From contig NZ_AP021861.1 in NCBI RefSeq assembly GCF_009177095.1, positions 372,001 through 436,000 of the forward strand: 64,000 nucleotides of DNA. Reading direction: 5' to 3'. The position numbers and the translations under genes were made by a program. Below, piece by piece: positions 55,212-64,000 of this stretch (position 1 is its first letter; every line of letters starts with the position of its first letter). Source of the stretch: Lacipirellula parvula. GTDB lineage: Bacteria > Planctomycetota > Planctomycetia > Pirellulales > Lacipirellulaceae. The notes beneath the pieces were generated by a model, which saw only the letters and a list, made by a program, of their open reading frames with translations, made no database searches and had not been told where the DNA came from.

Positions 55212-55341
55212 TCTATTTCTCTGCTAGCACGCGGGCGGTTCGGTCTTGTGCCAACCGCCCCCTTTCACGAAGATTCGCCGCCCACGTCTCGGGCGGTCGC
55301 CGCTTGAGATCCGTCTTCGCTCGGAAAAGGAGTTCCGCGCT

Positions 55342-56145
55342 TTGTCGCTGGTGCGCCGATGGCTGCCCAAGATTGCCGCTGCAACGCGGAGGCCGGACTG
55401 CTGCGCGCTCCTTGGCTGGGGCGTCCTGCTCGCGGCGGGCTGCAAGCCGATTGAGGTCATCCAACCAGTCGCGCCCGGCCAGCAAGTGATGGCGCCTCCG
55501 CAGCTTTTCGGCGCCCCGCCTGTCATTAGCGGCCAAGGGGTGATGGTCGATCCATTCTCAATGGATCCGAATAATCCGATGGCGACCGGCGTGCCGATGG
55601 TCGTCCCCGGCGACGGCGGTTCGAGCCAAATCCACATCCCCGTCGCCAACCGCGATTGGACGTGGGAGCAAATCGTCGACACGGTCGACGATTACTTCCG
55701 CATCGAACGTGAGCGGCAGGTGCAGCTTGTCGGCGACGTCCTCACCGAAGGTCGCATCGACGTTCATCCACAGATTGGCGCCACGATTCCCGAGTTCCAC
55801 CGCCGCGACTCGGTCGGCAAGTACAACCGGTGGGAAAGCACCTTCCAAACGATCCGCCGCCGGGCGACGATCCGCGTGATGCCCGACGCCACCGGCTACC
55901 TTGTCGACGTGCTGGTCGAGAAGGATCTCGAAGACCTGCCGCGGCCGGAGAATTCGACGGCCGGCGCCGCGACGTTCCGCAATGATTCGTCGCTTCCTAG
56001 CACGGCGGCTGAGGCGGTGAGCCGGACAAAGCTGGCGAGCAACTGGATCTTCATCGGCCGCGATCCGGAATTAGAGCAAGCAATTATTGCCGACCTCCAG
56101 TCACGGTTGCTCGTTTCGCCGACGATGCCGGTTGTCGCGCAGTAG
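55342..56145 (+). CDS. Hypothetical lipoprotein
   Basis: An exported lipoprotein of 267 residues if read from the TTG at 55342, which has AAGGAG nine to ten bases upstream; the open frame extends to 55246 without a good site. The lipobox LLAAGC follows the basic N-region and hydrophobic LLGWGVLL. The mature part starts with a Pro-rich linker (QQVMAPPQLFGAPPVISG). A compact domain follows (DWTWEQIVDTVDDYFRIERE, then TEGRIDVHPQIGATIPEFHR, then YNRWESTFQTIRRRATIRV, then YLVDVLVEKDLEDL). Similar sequences are common in planctomycetes. Function unknown. Confidence 0.78.
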   Translation: MSLVRRWLPKIAAATRRPDCCALLGWGVLLAAGCKPIEVIQPVAPGQQVMAPPQLFGAPPVISGQGVMVDPFSMDPNNPMATGVPMVVPGDGGSSQIHIPVANRDWTWEQIVDTVDDYFRIERERQVQLVGDVLTEGRIDVHPQIGATIPEFHRRDSVGKYNRWESTFQTIRRRATIRVMPDATGYLVDVLVEKDLEDLPRPENSTAGAATFRNDSSLPSTAAEAVSRTKLASNWIFIGRDPELEQAIIADLQSRLLVSPTMPVVAQ

Positions 56146-56561
56146 GCGTGTCACGGCGAAAGAATTCACCAATTCTTCAGGTGATCGCTGGCGTGCCCGC
56201 TGTGAGTAAGGGCATCAGAGGTCTTTGTGCCTTATTCCGCGATTGGTCGCGAAATCGCGCACGCCGTCTGCATCTATCCGCAATGGCTGCCGGGCGATCG
56301 ATAGTCGACGCATGAGAATTGCCGCGATATCGCGACCTCGCCCGTCGAACGAGCGGACTTCTTCTTGGACGACGCGCAGTGCGCTTAACCGCAAGCGGCG
56401 TGACGTTCGCCGCAGCCTAAATCGGAGTCGCAGCACTGCTGGCGGGAACTACGCATTGTCTGCCCGTATCTCGGTGGTTAGCATCGAATTGGGCGAACTG
56501 CGGCGTTCGCTCTCTCCTGAACAGAGACCAGGCACTCTCCTTCTTCCGCGGATTCACCCCC
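56146..56561. other. Intergenic region, nothing recognised
   Basis: These 416 bp lie upstream of the PEP-CTERM gene. A frame of 211 codons running from here into the gene (56225-56860) is out of frame with it and looks like chance. No clear promoter was identified. Confidence 0.45.
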
Positions 56562-58127
56562 ATGAGATGTTCGTTCTCGGGCCAGCGGGGCATGCGCCTC
56601 GCCTTGGCCGTCGTTGCGTTGTCGTTCCTTCCTCAGCTCTCGCAAGCACAGACCTATACCTGGAATGGCGGCAACAGCGCCTACGGCACTGCCGGGAATT
56701 GGTCGCCGAGCGGTCCGCCGACAAATGGCAGCAATGTCTTCATCAACTCTGGGACGGCGAACTATTCCAGCGGCAATACGAATCCTCGCTCGGTGAATGT
56801 CGCATCGACGACCGGTTCGTCGGCCACGCTCGCGATGACCGGCGGCGAAATCTTCGCTGACCAAGGCAACGACGGCGGCGTCCGCATCGGCGAAGCAGGT
56901 ACGGGCGTCGTCACTGTGAACAACGCGACGCTCCGCACGGGCGACGGCAGCATCTTTGTCGGCGGCCAGAACGGCGCCGGCACGGGCACGCTGACCCTCA
57001 GCGGCGCTGCGGGGCAGGTGCAGTCGACCGACGACTTCGTCCTCGGCCGCACTGGCACCGGCACCTTCAACATGCAGGGCGGCTACGCCACGGCCGATTA
57101 CACCGTCATCGGCAAGTTCGGTACGGGCACCTGGAACCAGTCGGGCGGCGCGTTCGTGCAAACGAGCGGCGACTTCGAAATCGGCGACGGCGGCAATCCC
57201 AGCCAAGCGAACATCGCCGGACCTCGCACCGGGACGATGAACCTCACCGGCGGCGTCCTGCAAAGCTCGGGCTTCATCGCCATTAGCAATCGTCGCGGCA
57301 ACGGCTTCGTAAACGTCAACGGCGGCGTCTTGGCCGCAACCGGCGTCGTCAACAATGGCGCCATTATCGTCGGCCGCGGCATGGAGTGGGACGGCTCGCC
57401 CGGCACGGGCGGCGTCACCGAGTTCCGCGTGCGGGGCGGTAACAACGTCATCATCGCCAATGGCGATTTCGAAATGAACGTCAACAACGTCGCCCTATCG
57501 TCGACGTTGGTCGCGCAGATCACCGGCCAGGCGCACACCACCATCAAGGTGACCGGCAACGCCAAGATTGCCAACGGCTCGTTCAAGGTCCAACTCGACG
57601 GCTACGCTCCGGTACTTGGCGATAGCTGGACGATCCTCAGCGCGGGCGTCACCGACCTCAGCGCGGAGAAGAACGAGATCGATACTCGCCTAGCCGCGAT
57701 GAACTTGCCCAACTTGCTGCACGCCGCCCCGGGCGCTGTGGGCACGCTGCAAGGCGAGTTCAAGAGCACCGACTTCTCGCTCGCGCCGCTCTCGAGCGGT
57801 CTGCAGTGGGACGTGACGTACGCCGACAATTCGGTCGTGCTGAGCGTCGTCGCCGGCGGTTACGCCGCTGACTTCAATCACGACGGCCGCGTCGATGGTC
57901 TCGACCTCACGGCGTGGAAGTCGGCCTACGGCCAACCGAGCAACGGCGCCGACGCCAACGGCGACGGCGTTACCAATGGCGCCGACTTCCTAGTGTGGCA
58001 GCGCGAGTTCGGTTCAGGCGTTGCAGCGGCTCCGGCTGTTGGCGCCGTGCCGGAACCGGCGTCGATCGCCCTGATCGGCCTCGCTGCCATGGGCTTCGCT
58101 GCTTACGGTCGCGCCCGCCGCGCGTAA
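56562..58127 (+). CDS. PEP-CTERM protein with dockerin repeats
   Basis: A 521-residue exported protein. The signal peptide (MRLALAVVALSFLPQLSQA region) ends near residue 29. The mature N-terminus TYTWNGGNSAYGTAGNWSP is typical of autotransporter-repeat proteins. Short tandem units follow with a period of roughly 20-25 residues (GTGVVTVNNATLRTGDGSIF, GTGTLTLSGAAGQVQSTDDF, GTGTFNMQGGYATADYTVIG, GTGTWNQSGGAFVQTSGDFE), a likely beta-helix. Dockerin-like loops DFNHDGRVDGLDLTAWK and DANGDGVTNGADFLVWQ come next, then the tail VPEPASIALIGLAAMGFAA plus basic YGRARRA. It should be an exosortase substrate. Confidence 0.88.
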   Translation: MRCSFSGQRGMRLALAVVALSFLPQLSQAQTYTWNGGNSAYGTAGNWSPSGPPTNGSNVFINSGTANYSSGNTNPRSVNVASTTGSSATLAMTGGEIFADQGNDGGVRIGEAGTGVVTVNNATLRTGDGSIFVGGQNGAGTGTLTLSGAAGQVQSTDDFVLGRTGTGTFNMQGGYATADYTVIGKFGTGTWNQSGGAFVQTSGDFEIGDGGNPSQANIAGPRTGTMNLTGGVLQSSGFIAISNRRGNGFVNVNGGVLAATGVVNNGAIIVGRGMEWDGSPGTGGVTEFRVRGGNNVIIANGDFEMNVNNVALSSTLVAQITGQAHTTIKVTGNAKIANGSFKVQLDGYAPVLGDSWTILSAGVTDLSAEKNEIDTRLAAMNLPNLLHAAPGAVGTLQGEFKSTDFSLAPLSSGLQWDVTYADNSVVLSVVAGGYAADFNHDGRVDGLDLTAWKSAYGQPSNGADANGDGVTNGADFLVWQREFGSGVAAAPAVGAVPEPASIALIGLAAMGFAAYGRARRA

Positions 58128-58140
58128 GCGGCGCGGCATT

Positions 58141-58227
58141 CTAGCCCCGGGCTCCGCCCGGGGGTCGAACCGCGCACCATGCCTCTCACGGCAGGCAGCG
58201 CGACCCCCCGGCGGAGCCGGGGGCTAG
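58141..58227. repeat. CTAGCCCC-ended inverted repeat, copy 2
   Basis: CTAGCCCCGGGCTCCGCCCG (58141-58160, continuing GGGGTCG) is inverted as CGACCCCCCGGCGGAGCCGG followed by GGGCTAG (58201-58227). About 33 bp lies between. Same ends as 39613-39700. It lies between convergent genes. Confidence 0.8.
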
Positions 58228-58255
58228 GGGAAGGTTAGCAACGCACGCGACTGCG

Positions 58256-59083
58256 TTAGGTTCCCAAAGAAGTCGTCGACGATGAAAGCGAGTTCGGTAC
58301 GCCCAGCGGCGCGATTGGCGCCGCGGCGGCCGACTCGCTTTTTTCTTGCCACAACGGCAACCGCACCGTGAACGCCGTTCCCTTGCCGACGGTGCTCTCA
58401 ACTCGCAGTCGGCCGTGATGGGCGTCGACGATCTCGCGGCAGGTCGAAAGTCCGACGCCGGTGCCACCCTTGCCGGTGGCGTCGGGGCCCGATTTGGTCG
58501 AGTAAAACTTGTCAAAAATCTTCGTCAGCTGCTCGCGCGGAATGCCGCTGCCATTGTCGCGGACCGTGAGGTCGACGAAGCCGGCCTTTGCATCGTGCGT
58601 GATCCGCAGCACAAGCTCGCCGCCGTTCGGCATCGCCTGGCGGGCATTCGTCATCAGGTTGATGAGCACCTGCTGCACCTGGTTGCCGATCGCTCGTACC
58701 GGCGGCGCCGCACTGAACTCCTTGCGAACCTGCACGCGATACTTTTGCATCTCGCGCTCCAGCAGCAGGAGCGACTGGTCGACGAGCGGTTCAAGTTCGG
58801 TGGGAGCGAACTCCTCGCTCCGATTCCGCGCCATGCCGAGCACGGCGTTGGTGATCTTCTCTGCCCGCACCGCCGCGGCGAGGATGCGATCGAACGCCTT
58901 ATCGCGTGATGCCTCGTCCTTATTACGCATGCCGAGCTTGGCGTAGTTGATGACGGTCATCAACACGTTGTTGAACTCGTGCGTCGTCGTGCCGACGAGC
59001 TCACCAAGCGACGCCATCTTCTGCGAGCGAAGCAGTTCTTGCTTGAGGGCGGCGATTTCGTCGTCGTAAGAAGTCTTCGGCAT
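58256..59083 (-). CDS. Soluble histidine kinase
   Basis: A 275-residue sensor kinase without membrane helices or a recognised sensor domain. The start at 59083 (MPKTSYDDEIAALKQELL) puts a short coiled-coil before the H-box GELVGTTTHEFNNVLMTVIN (phospho-acceptor His35). The HATPase domain has N-box NLMTNARQAMPNGG, G1 DNGSGIP, F-box FYSTKSG and G2 GGTGVGLSTC. The HEFNN type H-box resembles NtrB-like kinases. No response regulator is adjacent, so the partner is unknown. The acidic/Ser-rich C-terminal tail (SESAAAAPIAP) is not conserved. It is convergent with the PEP-CTERM gene. Confidence 0.92.
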   Translation of the reverse strand: MPKTSYDDEIAALKQELLRSQKMASLGELVGTTTHEFNNVLMTVINYAKLGMRNKDEASRDKAFDRILAAAVRAEKITNAVLGMARNRSEEFAPTELEPLVDQSLLLLEREMQKYRVQVRKEFSAAPPVRAIGNQVQQVLINLMTNARQAMPNGGELVLRITHDAKAGFVDLTVRDNGSGIPREQLTKIFDKFYSTKSGPDATGKGGTGVGLSTCREIVDAHHGRLRVESTVGKGTAFTVRLPLWQEKSESAAAAPIAPLGVPNSLSSSTTSLGT

Positions 59084-59347
59084 CCGCCCCTCGGCTTGGT
59101 AGCGGCAACGACTGCAGGCGTTGCGCTGTCGGGTGGTAGTGAAACCCCCTCCCCTGCCCCGTCGCCGCAGCCTAGCCACATCGGGCGTCTTGCCCGGGCC
59201 GCGGTCGTTAACTCGTTGCAGGAAAAGATGTTGCTTCAGTCAGTTCTATCGTCGAATCACGCTGGGCGACTGGAATTGATCGCGTTACAATCCCGCCCCA
59301 ATCTTTAGCCGCTCGCGGCGACGCGACTCTCGAACGAAGGACCACCC

Positions 59348-59608
59348 ATGCAAGCCGTCACCCTGCTAGCAGAAGCCGCCGACCTCGCGCGGCGACTCGA
59401 CTACACGCTGCGGGAAGAGTATCTCGACGGCGCCGGCGGCGGGCACTGCTTCTTCGGCGGCAAGAAGTGGCTGCTGCTTGATGTGACGCAATCGGTCGAT
59501 GAGCAGCTGAGCGTGATCACCGACGCGCTTCGCACGGACGACGCCGTGTGGCGGATGCCGGTCTCGCCGCAGCTAGCGGGGATGATTCGCGTGAGCCGTG
59601 CGGCCTAG
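59348..59608 (+). CDS. Small hypothetical protein
   Basis: An 86-residue protein (MQAVTLLAEAADLARRLDYT). It reads as one or two helices, then a segment GGGHCFFGGKKWLLLDV and a helix DEQLSVITDALRTD. No signal peptide. A GAAGGA lies about nine bases before the ATG. It is convergent with nadD (12-bp gap). Family not recognised. Confidence 0.7.
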   Translation: MQAVTLLAEAADLARRLDYTLREEYLDGAGGGHCFFGGKKWLLLDVTQSVDEQLSVITDALRTDDAVWRMPVSPQLAGMIRVSRAA

Positions 59609-59620
59609 AACACGCGCAGC

Positions 59621-60244
59621 TTAAGAACGGTACAGCCCGCGCTCTTCGATATACTCCGCAACGCGCTCCGGCACGAGCGTCTGCCACGCGCCCTGCTCGG
59701 CAATCAGCCGGCGAATCGCGGAACTGCTGATCGGCGTCGCCGGCATCTCGACCTCTTGAGCGCGAATCGCCGCCAAGCGCTCCGCCGAGGCGAGCGGCGC
59801 TAGCGACTCGAAGTTCGGCGGCGGCGTGCCTGCCCGCCGCACCACCAGCGGCGCCGCTAGCTCGCAGATCGTCGCCGGCTCGCGCCACGTCGGGAAGTCG
59901 GCGAGCGAATCGGCCCCCATCAGAAAGAACAGCTCGGCGCCCGGGTGCGACTGCTGCAACGCCCGCAGCGTCTCGACCGTATAGCTCACGCCGCCGCGGT
60001 CGATCTCAATCGTCGAGACGCCGAACTCCGGCCGCCCCGAAATCGCCAGCCGCAGCATGGCCAGTCGATCGGCTTCGCTAGCCACCGGCCCGCGCGGCTT
60101 CAGCGGCTGCTGAGCCGTCGGAATGAACACCACCCGATCGAGCCCCGCTTGCCGCCAGCAGCACTCGGCAAGCAGCAGATGGCCGCGGTGCACCGGGTCG
60201 AAGCTGCCGCCGAAAATGCCGATGCGCGTGGGAGTCGTGGCCAT
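59621..60244 (-). CDS. nadD: Nicotinate-nucleotide adenylyltransferase
   Basis: Makes deamido-NAD from nicotinate mononucleotide and ATP, a step in NAD synthesis. The 207-residue protein has the nucleotidyltransferase motif GIFGGSFDPVHRGHL at the N-terminus, the acid-sugar pocket block FFLMGADSLADFPTW, and the C-terminal ISSSAIRRLI (ISSTxIR). Length and motifs match bacterial NadD. It is divergent from tex and convergent with the small hypothetical gene. There is no obomo- or rsfS-like partner here, although such pairing is common in other bacteria. Confidence 0.94.
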   Translation of the reverse strand: MATTPTRIGIFGGSFDPVHRGHLLLAECCWRQAGLDRVVFIPTAQQPLKPRGPVASEADRLAMLRLAISGRPEFGVSTIEIDRGGVSYTVETLRALQQSHPGAELFFLMGADSLADFPTWREPATICELAAPLVVRRAGTPPPNFESLAPLASAERLAAIRAQEVEMPATPISSSAIRRLIAEQGAWQTLVPERVAEYIEERGLYRS

Positions 60245-60335
60245 CAGTGCGAGCGGCGAGTTGCCGGAGCGGGGAAAACGGGTTAAGTTCGCCCCCTGAT
60301 TCTACGCGAAAACCGCCCGAACCGCCGCCAGCATC

Positions 60336-62516
<2,181 letters not shown>

Positions 62517-62536
62517 ACCTCCTCTTAAGCGCAGCG

Positions 62537-62637
62537 TCTGTCATCCCGAGCGGAGCGAGGGATCTCGTGGCTCCAACGAGCGTGCAGATTCTTCGCTGAG
62601 TTGACCCTGAGCGGTTCGAAGGGCTCAGAATGACGTT
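62537..62637. repeat. TCATCCCGAGCGGAGCGAGG repeat, full copy
   Basis: TGTCATCCCGAGCGGAGCGA (from 62539) runs to the far end CTCAGAATGAC (to 62634), about 100 bp in all. A second, 3'-truncated copy is at 63093. This type of intergenic repeat occurs widely in bacteria. The 342-bp gap 62517-62858 contains it and nothing else recognised. Confidence 0.7.
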
Positions 62638-62858
62638 CCTGCTCGCCAACATTCGCTTCTAACAGCCCGAAAATCGGCAAAATCGGGCGTTGCGGCGGCC
62701 GCCTGCAGGAAGGGTTTCGCAACGCCGAAATGGAGAGTAGAATTGCGAGACGCCGTCCCGAGGAGCCTCGGGACGCTGCCGCCGCCTCGCCGCTGCGACC
62801 CGCAGATTGGCCGAGTTTCTTGGGGTTTCCGACCTCAATGGGCGACAGATCTCGCTTC

Positions 62859-62932
62859 GGCGGAGTAGCTCAGTCGGTTAGAGCAGCGGAATCATAATCC
62901 GCGTGTCGGGGGTTCGAATCCCTCCTCCGCTA
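62859..62932 (+). tRNA. tRNA with CAT anticodon, elongator Met (or Ile2)
   Basis: 74 nt. The acceptor GGCGGAG / CTCCGCT has a G1-U72 pair and discriminator A73. D-arm GCTC..GAGC, anticodon stem GCGGA / TCCGC with loop ATCATAA (anticodon CAT), and T-arm GGGGG-TTCGAAT-CCCTC are all regular. No three GC pairs in the anticodon stem as in initiator tRNA. CCA is not encoded. CAT can also be a lysidine-modified Ile tRNA, and the sequence alone does not fully exclude this. Confidence 0.93.
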
Positions 62933-62982
62933 CTTTTACTTTTGTCGGTTGCTTCCTCGCGGGCGGCGACGCATTGCGAATC

Positions 62983-63008
62983 ACCCTTGCCTCGGCGAGG
63001 GTTTTTTT
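62983..63008 (+). terminator. Terminator downstream of the tRNA
   Basis: The stem ACCCTTGCC / GGCGAGGGT (one T-G wobble) with a two-base loop is followed by a T-run, 50 bp after the tRNA. Confidence 0.75.
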
Positions 63009-63092
63009 ATTGGGCTCTATTCTTTTGGGGCCTGCTTTTTGGCGCCGGCTAGATGGGCTGCTGCGTTGTATTTGTCACCCTTTGCGCAGCGC

Positions 63093-63170
63093 TTGTCATC
63101 CCGAGCGGAGCGAGGGATCTAGTAGCTCAAACGAGCTTCCAGATTCGTCGCTTCGCCCCGCATGAATTTG
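63093..63170. repeat. TCATCCCGAGCGGAGCGAGG repeat, truncated copy
   Basis: GTCATCCCGAGCGGAGCGAG (from about 63095) continues through GGGATCTAGTAGCTC like the copy at 62539, but lacks the CTCAGAATGAC end. The two copies bracket the tRNA. Confidence 0.65.
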
Positions 63171-63215
63171 CTGTTCACTGACTGTCGCTTGAGCCCTGCA
63201 GATGTCGTGTCGCGT

Positions 63216-63342
63216 CATGTCGCGTCGCGTGAATGTCGCAATGCGATTTTAGGCGACACTAAGGTTTTGTTCTAAGTAGCGGCTGTCGCCAGTGTTGCGG
63301 CAATGGTCGCGTTCATGTCGCGTCGCGGAGGCGACACTAAGG
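63216..63342. repeat. Direct repeat (CATGTCGCGTCGCG...GGCGACACTAAGG)
   Basis: CATGTCGCGTCGCG occurs at 63216-63229 and 63314-63327, and GGCGACACTAAGG at 63252-63264 and 63330-63342. Each unit is weakly palindromic (TCGC / GCGA). The remainder of the 916-bp gap 62933-63848 has no gene I can support. Its last 200 bp become more AT-rich towards the next gene. Confidence 0.6.
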
Positions 63343-63848
63343 AGAGTTTCCAGGCGCGAGATGCTGGTTCTTAGAGCCGGAGCTGGAGGTCGCGCGGAGC
63401 GACAACGGAGCCGTGACGGCGATCGCTTGATCGGCGGGGCGTGAGTTTTCAAAGAGCGCACGGGCATTCGTCTGAACAGAATGCCGCACGTGCGAGCCTA
63501 ACCGATGGAGTGGCGTTTTACAGCGCGCGATTTTCGGCCACTTGTAGGCGCCGGCAGCGATGTCGACTGAAAGCAGGCGACGGTCGCCGCGTCGACAGCT
63601 TCGCAATCTTGCATCCGCTTATACCGTCTAGAACCTGACTCGCAGCGATACCTAGTCCTCGGTGGGCTGGAATTGGGGGGTAGAAGAGGCTAAAACCAGC
63701 TTTTTTGAGTTGATTTCTGTCGCCCAAACGCGCTCAATATGGTGCAGGCGCCGCTGTCTTGGCTGGGGTGGCGAGACATTTTTTTGCAGGTTACCCAGGC
63801 CGTACAGTTTAACTTTTCTAGCCGTCGATACTCTCTCAGTCCGAAACA

Positions 63849-64000
63849 ATGAAGTACGCCTACGAAAATCTTAGTGATAAGCAGTTTGAAGCATTGGTAA
63901 TCCTAATCTGCCAGCGTTTGCTGGGGATTGGCGTGCAGGGATTCAGTGACGGACCAGACGGAGGTCGGGACGCCAAATTTGTGGGGACCGCCGAACTTCA
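63849..64000 (+). CDS. Partial restriction-nuclease-like protein (DGGRDA motif)
   Basis: Cut by the window edge after 50 residues. The N-terminus MKYAYENLSDKQFEALVILI is followed by ICQRLLGIGVQGFSDGPDGG and RDAKFVGTAEL. The D-GGRDA-x-F element corresponds to the first acidic motif of Mrr-like PD-(D/E)xK nucleases. Proteins with this start (Y-x-NLS-x2-QFE-x-L, then F-x2-GPDGGRDA) often belong to multi-gene defence systems such as ABC-three-component types. The completing E-x-K/QxK lies beyond the window. The more AT-rich composition agrees with acquired DNA. The domain call is inference from one motif. Confidence 0.7.
   Translation, partial: MKYAYENLSDKQFEALVILICQRLLGIGVQGFSDGPDGGRDAKFVGTAEL

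Noticed and set aside
63216-63342. Possible CRISPR-like array
   Set aside because: Only two copies of imperfect units with unequal internal spacing; no third repeat and no cas gene.

Overview
The window looks like chromosomal DNA from a high-GC planctomycete of the Pirellulales type. The grounds are three DUF1559 prepilin-like proteins ending in the H-X9-DG signature, six proteins with C-terminal PEP-CTERM tails (some with dockerin repeats), an exosortase, and a dense set of palindromic intergenic repeats. The genus assignment is inference. No rRNA, CRISPR array, insertion sequence or prophage was recognised. One tRNA (anticodon CAT) lies near the right end.

Layout. 1-11 kb: alanine dehydrogenase, MtnA, a CPA2 antiporter, a MazF-like toxin-antitoxin pair, a coupled trio (PLDc_N-like peptide, pyruvate/indolepyruvate decarboxylase-type ThDP enzyme, CPBP protease) and a DUF1559 gene with its small partner. 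11-14 kb: glutamine synthetase I and II in tandem. 14-23 kb: a small Ser/Thr kinase, then an exopolysaccharide/surface module on divergent strands (Wzc-like BY-kinase with a damaged Walker A, exosortase, Wza-like export lipoprotein, Pro/Ala-rich secreted protein) and a PPP phosphatase. 23.7-26.3 kb: an AT-richer three-gene cassette (D12-class adenine methylase, ParB-like protein, unknown protein with a HEPN-like RN-x3-H motif). This is the best candidate for an undescribed, possibly defensive, system.

26-46 kb: DUF1559 genes, a strange Cys-rich protein carrying a secretin-like segment, tandem PEP-CTERM paralogues, a HAD-IIA phosphatase, a PEP-CTERM esterase, a GntR-ABC ATPase-permease operon with a likely operator, and two large beta-helix-like PEP-CTERM proteins. 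46-55 kb: a KAP-like membrane NTPase, lipoproteins, a CCxPACCEP-repeat secreted protein with strong expression signals, and GlnD, PII and PduO-type adenosyltransferase. 55-64 kb: a lipoprotein, another PEP-CTERM protein, a soluble histidine kinase, NadD, Tex, tRNA-CAT, and the truncated start of a DGGRDA-type nuclease that may open a defence island.

Two themes link the genes. One is nitrogen control: Ald, GSI with the conserved adenylylation tyrosine, GSII, GlnD, and PII with Tyr51. The other is building the cell surface: exosortase plus six PEP-CTERM substrates beside polysaccharide export genes. The intergenic spaces hold at least six palindromic repeat families. One is REP-like with compensatory stem changes, sits hard against stop codons, and forms two ~150-bp composite elements that share ends but carry different cores.
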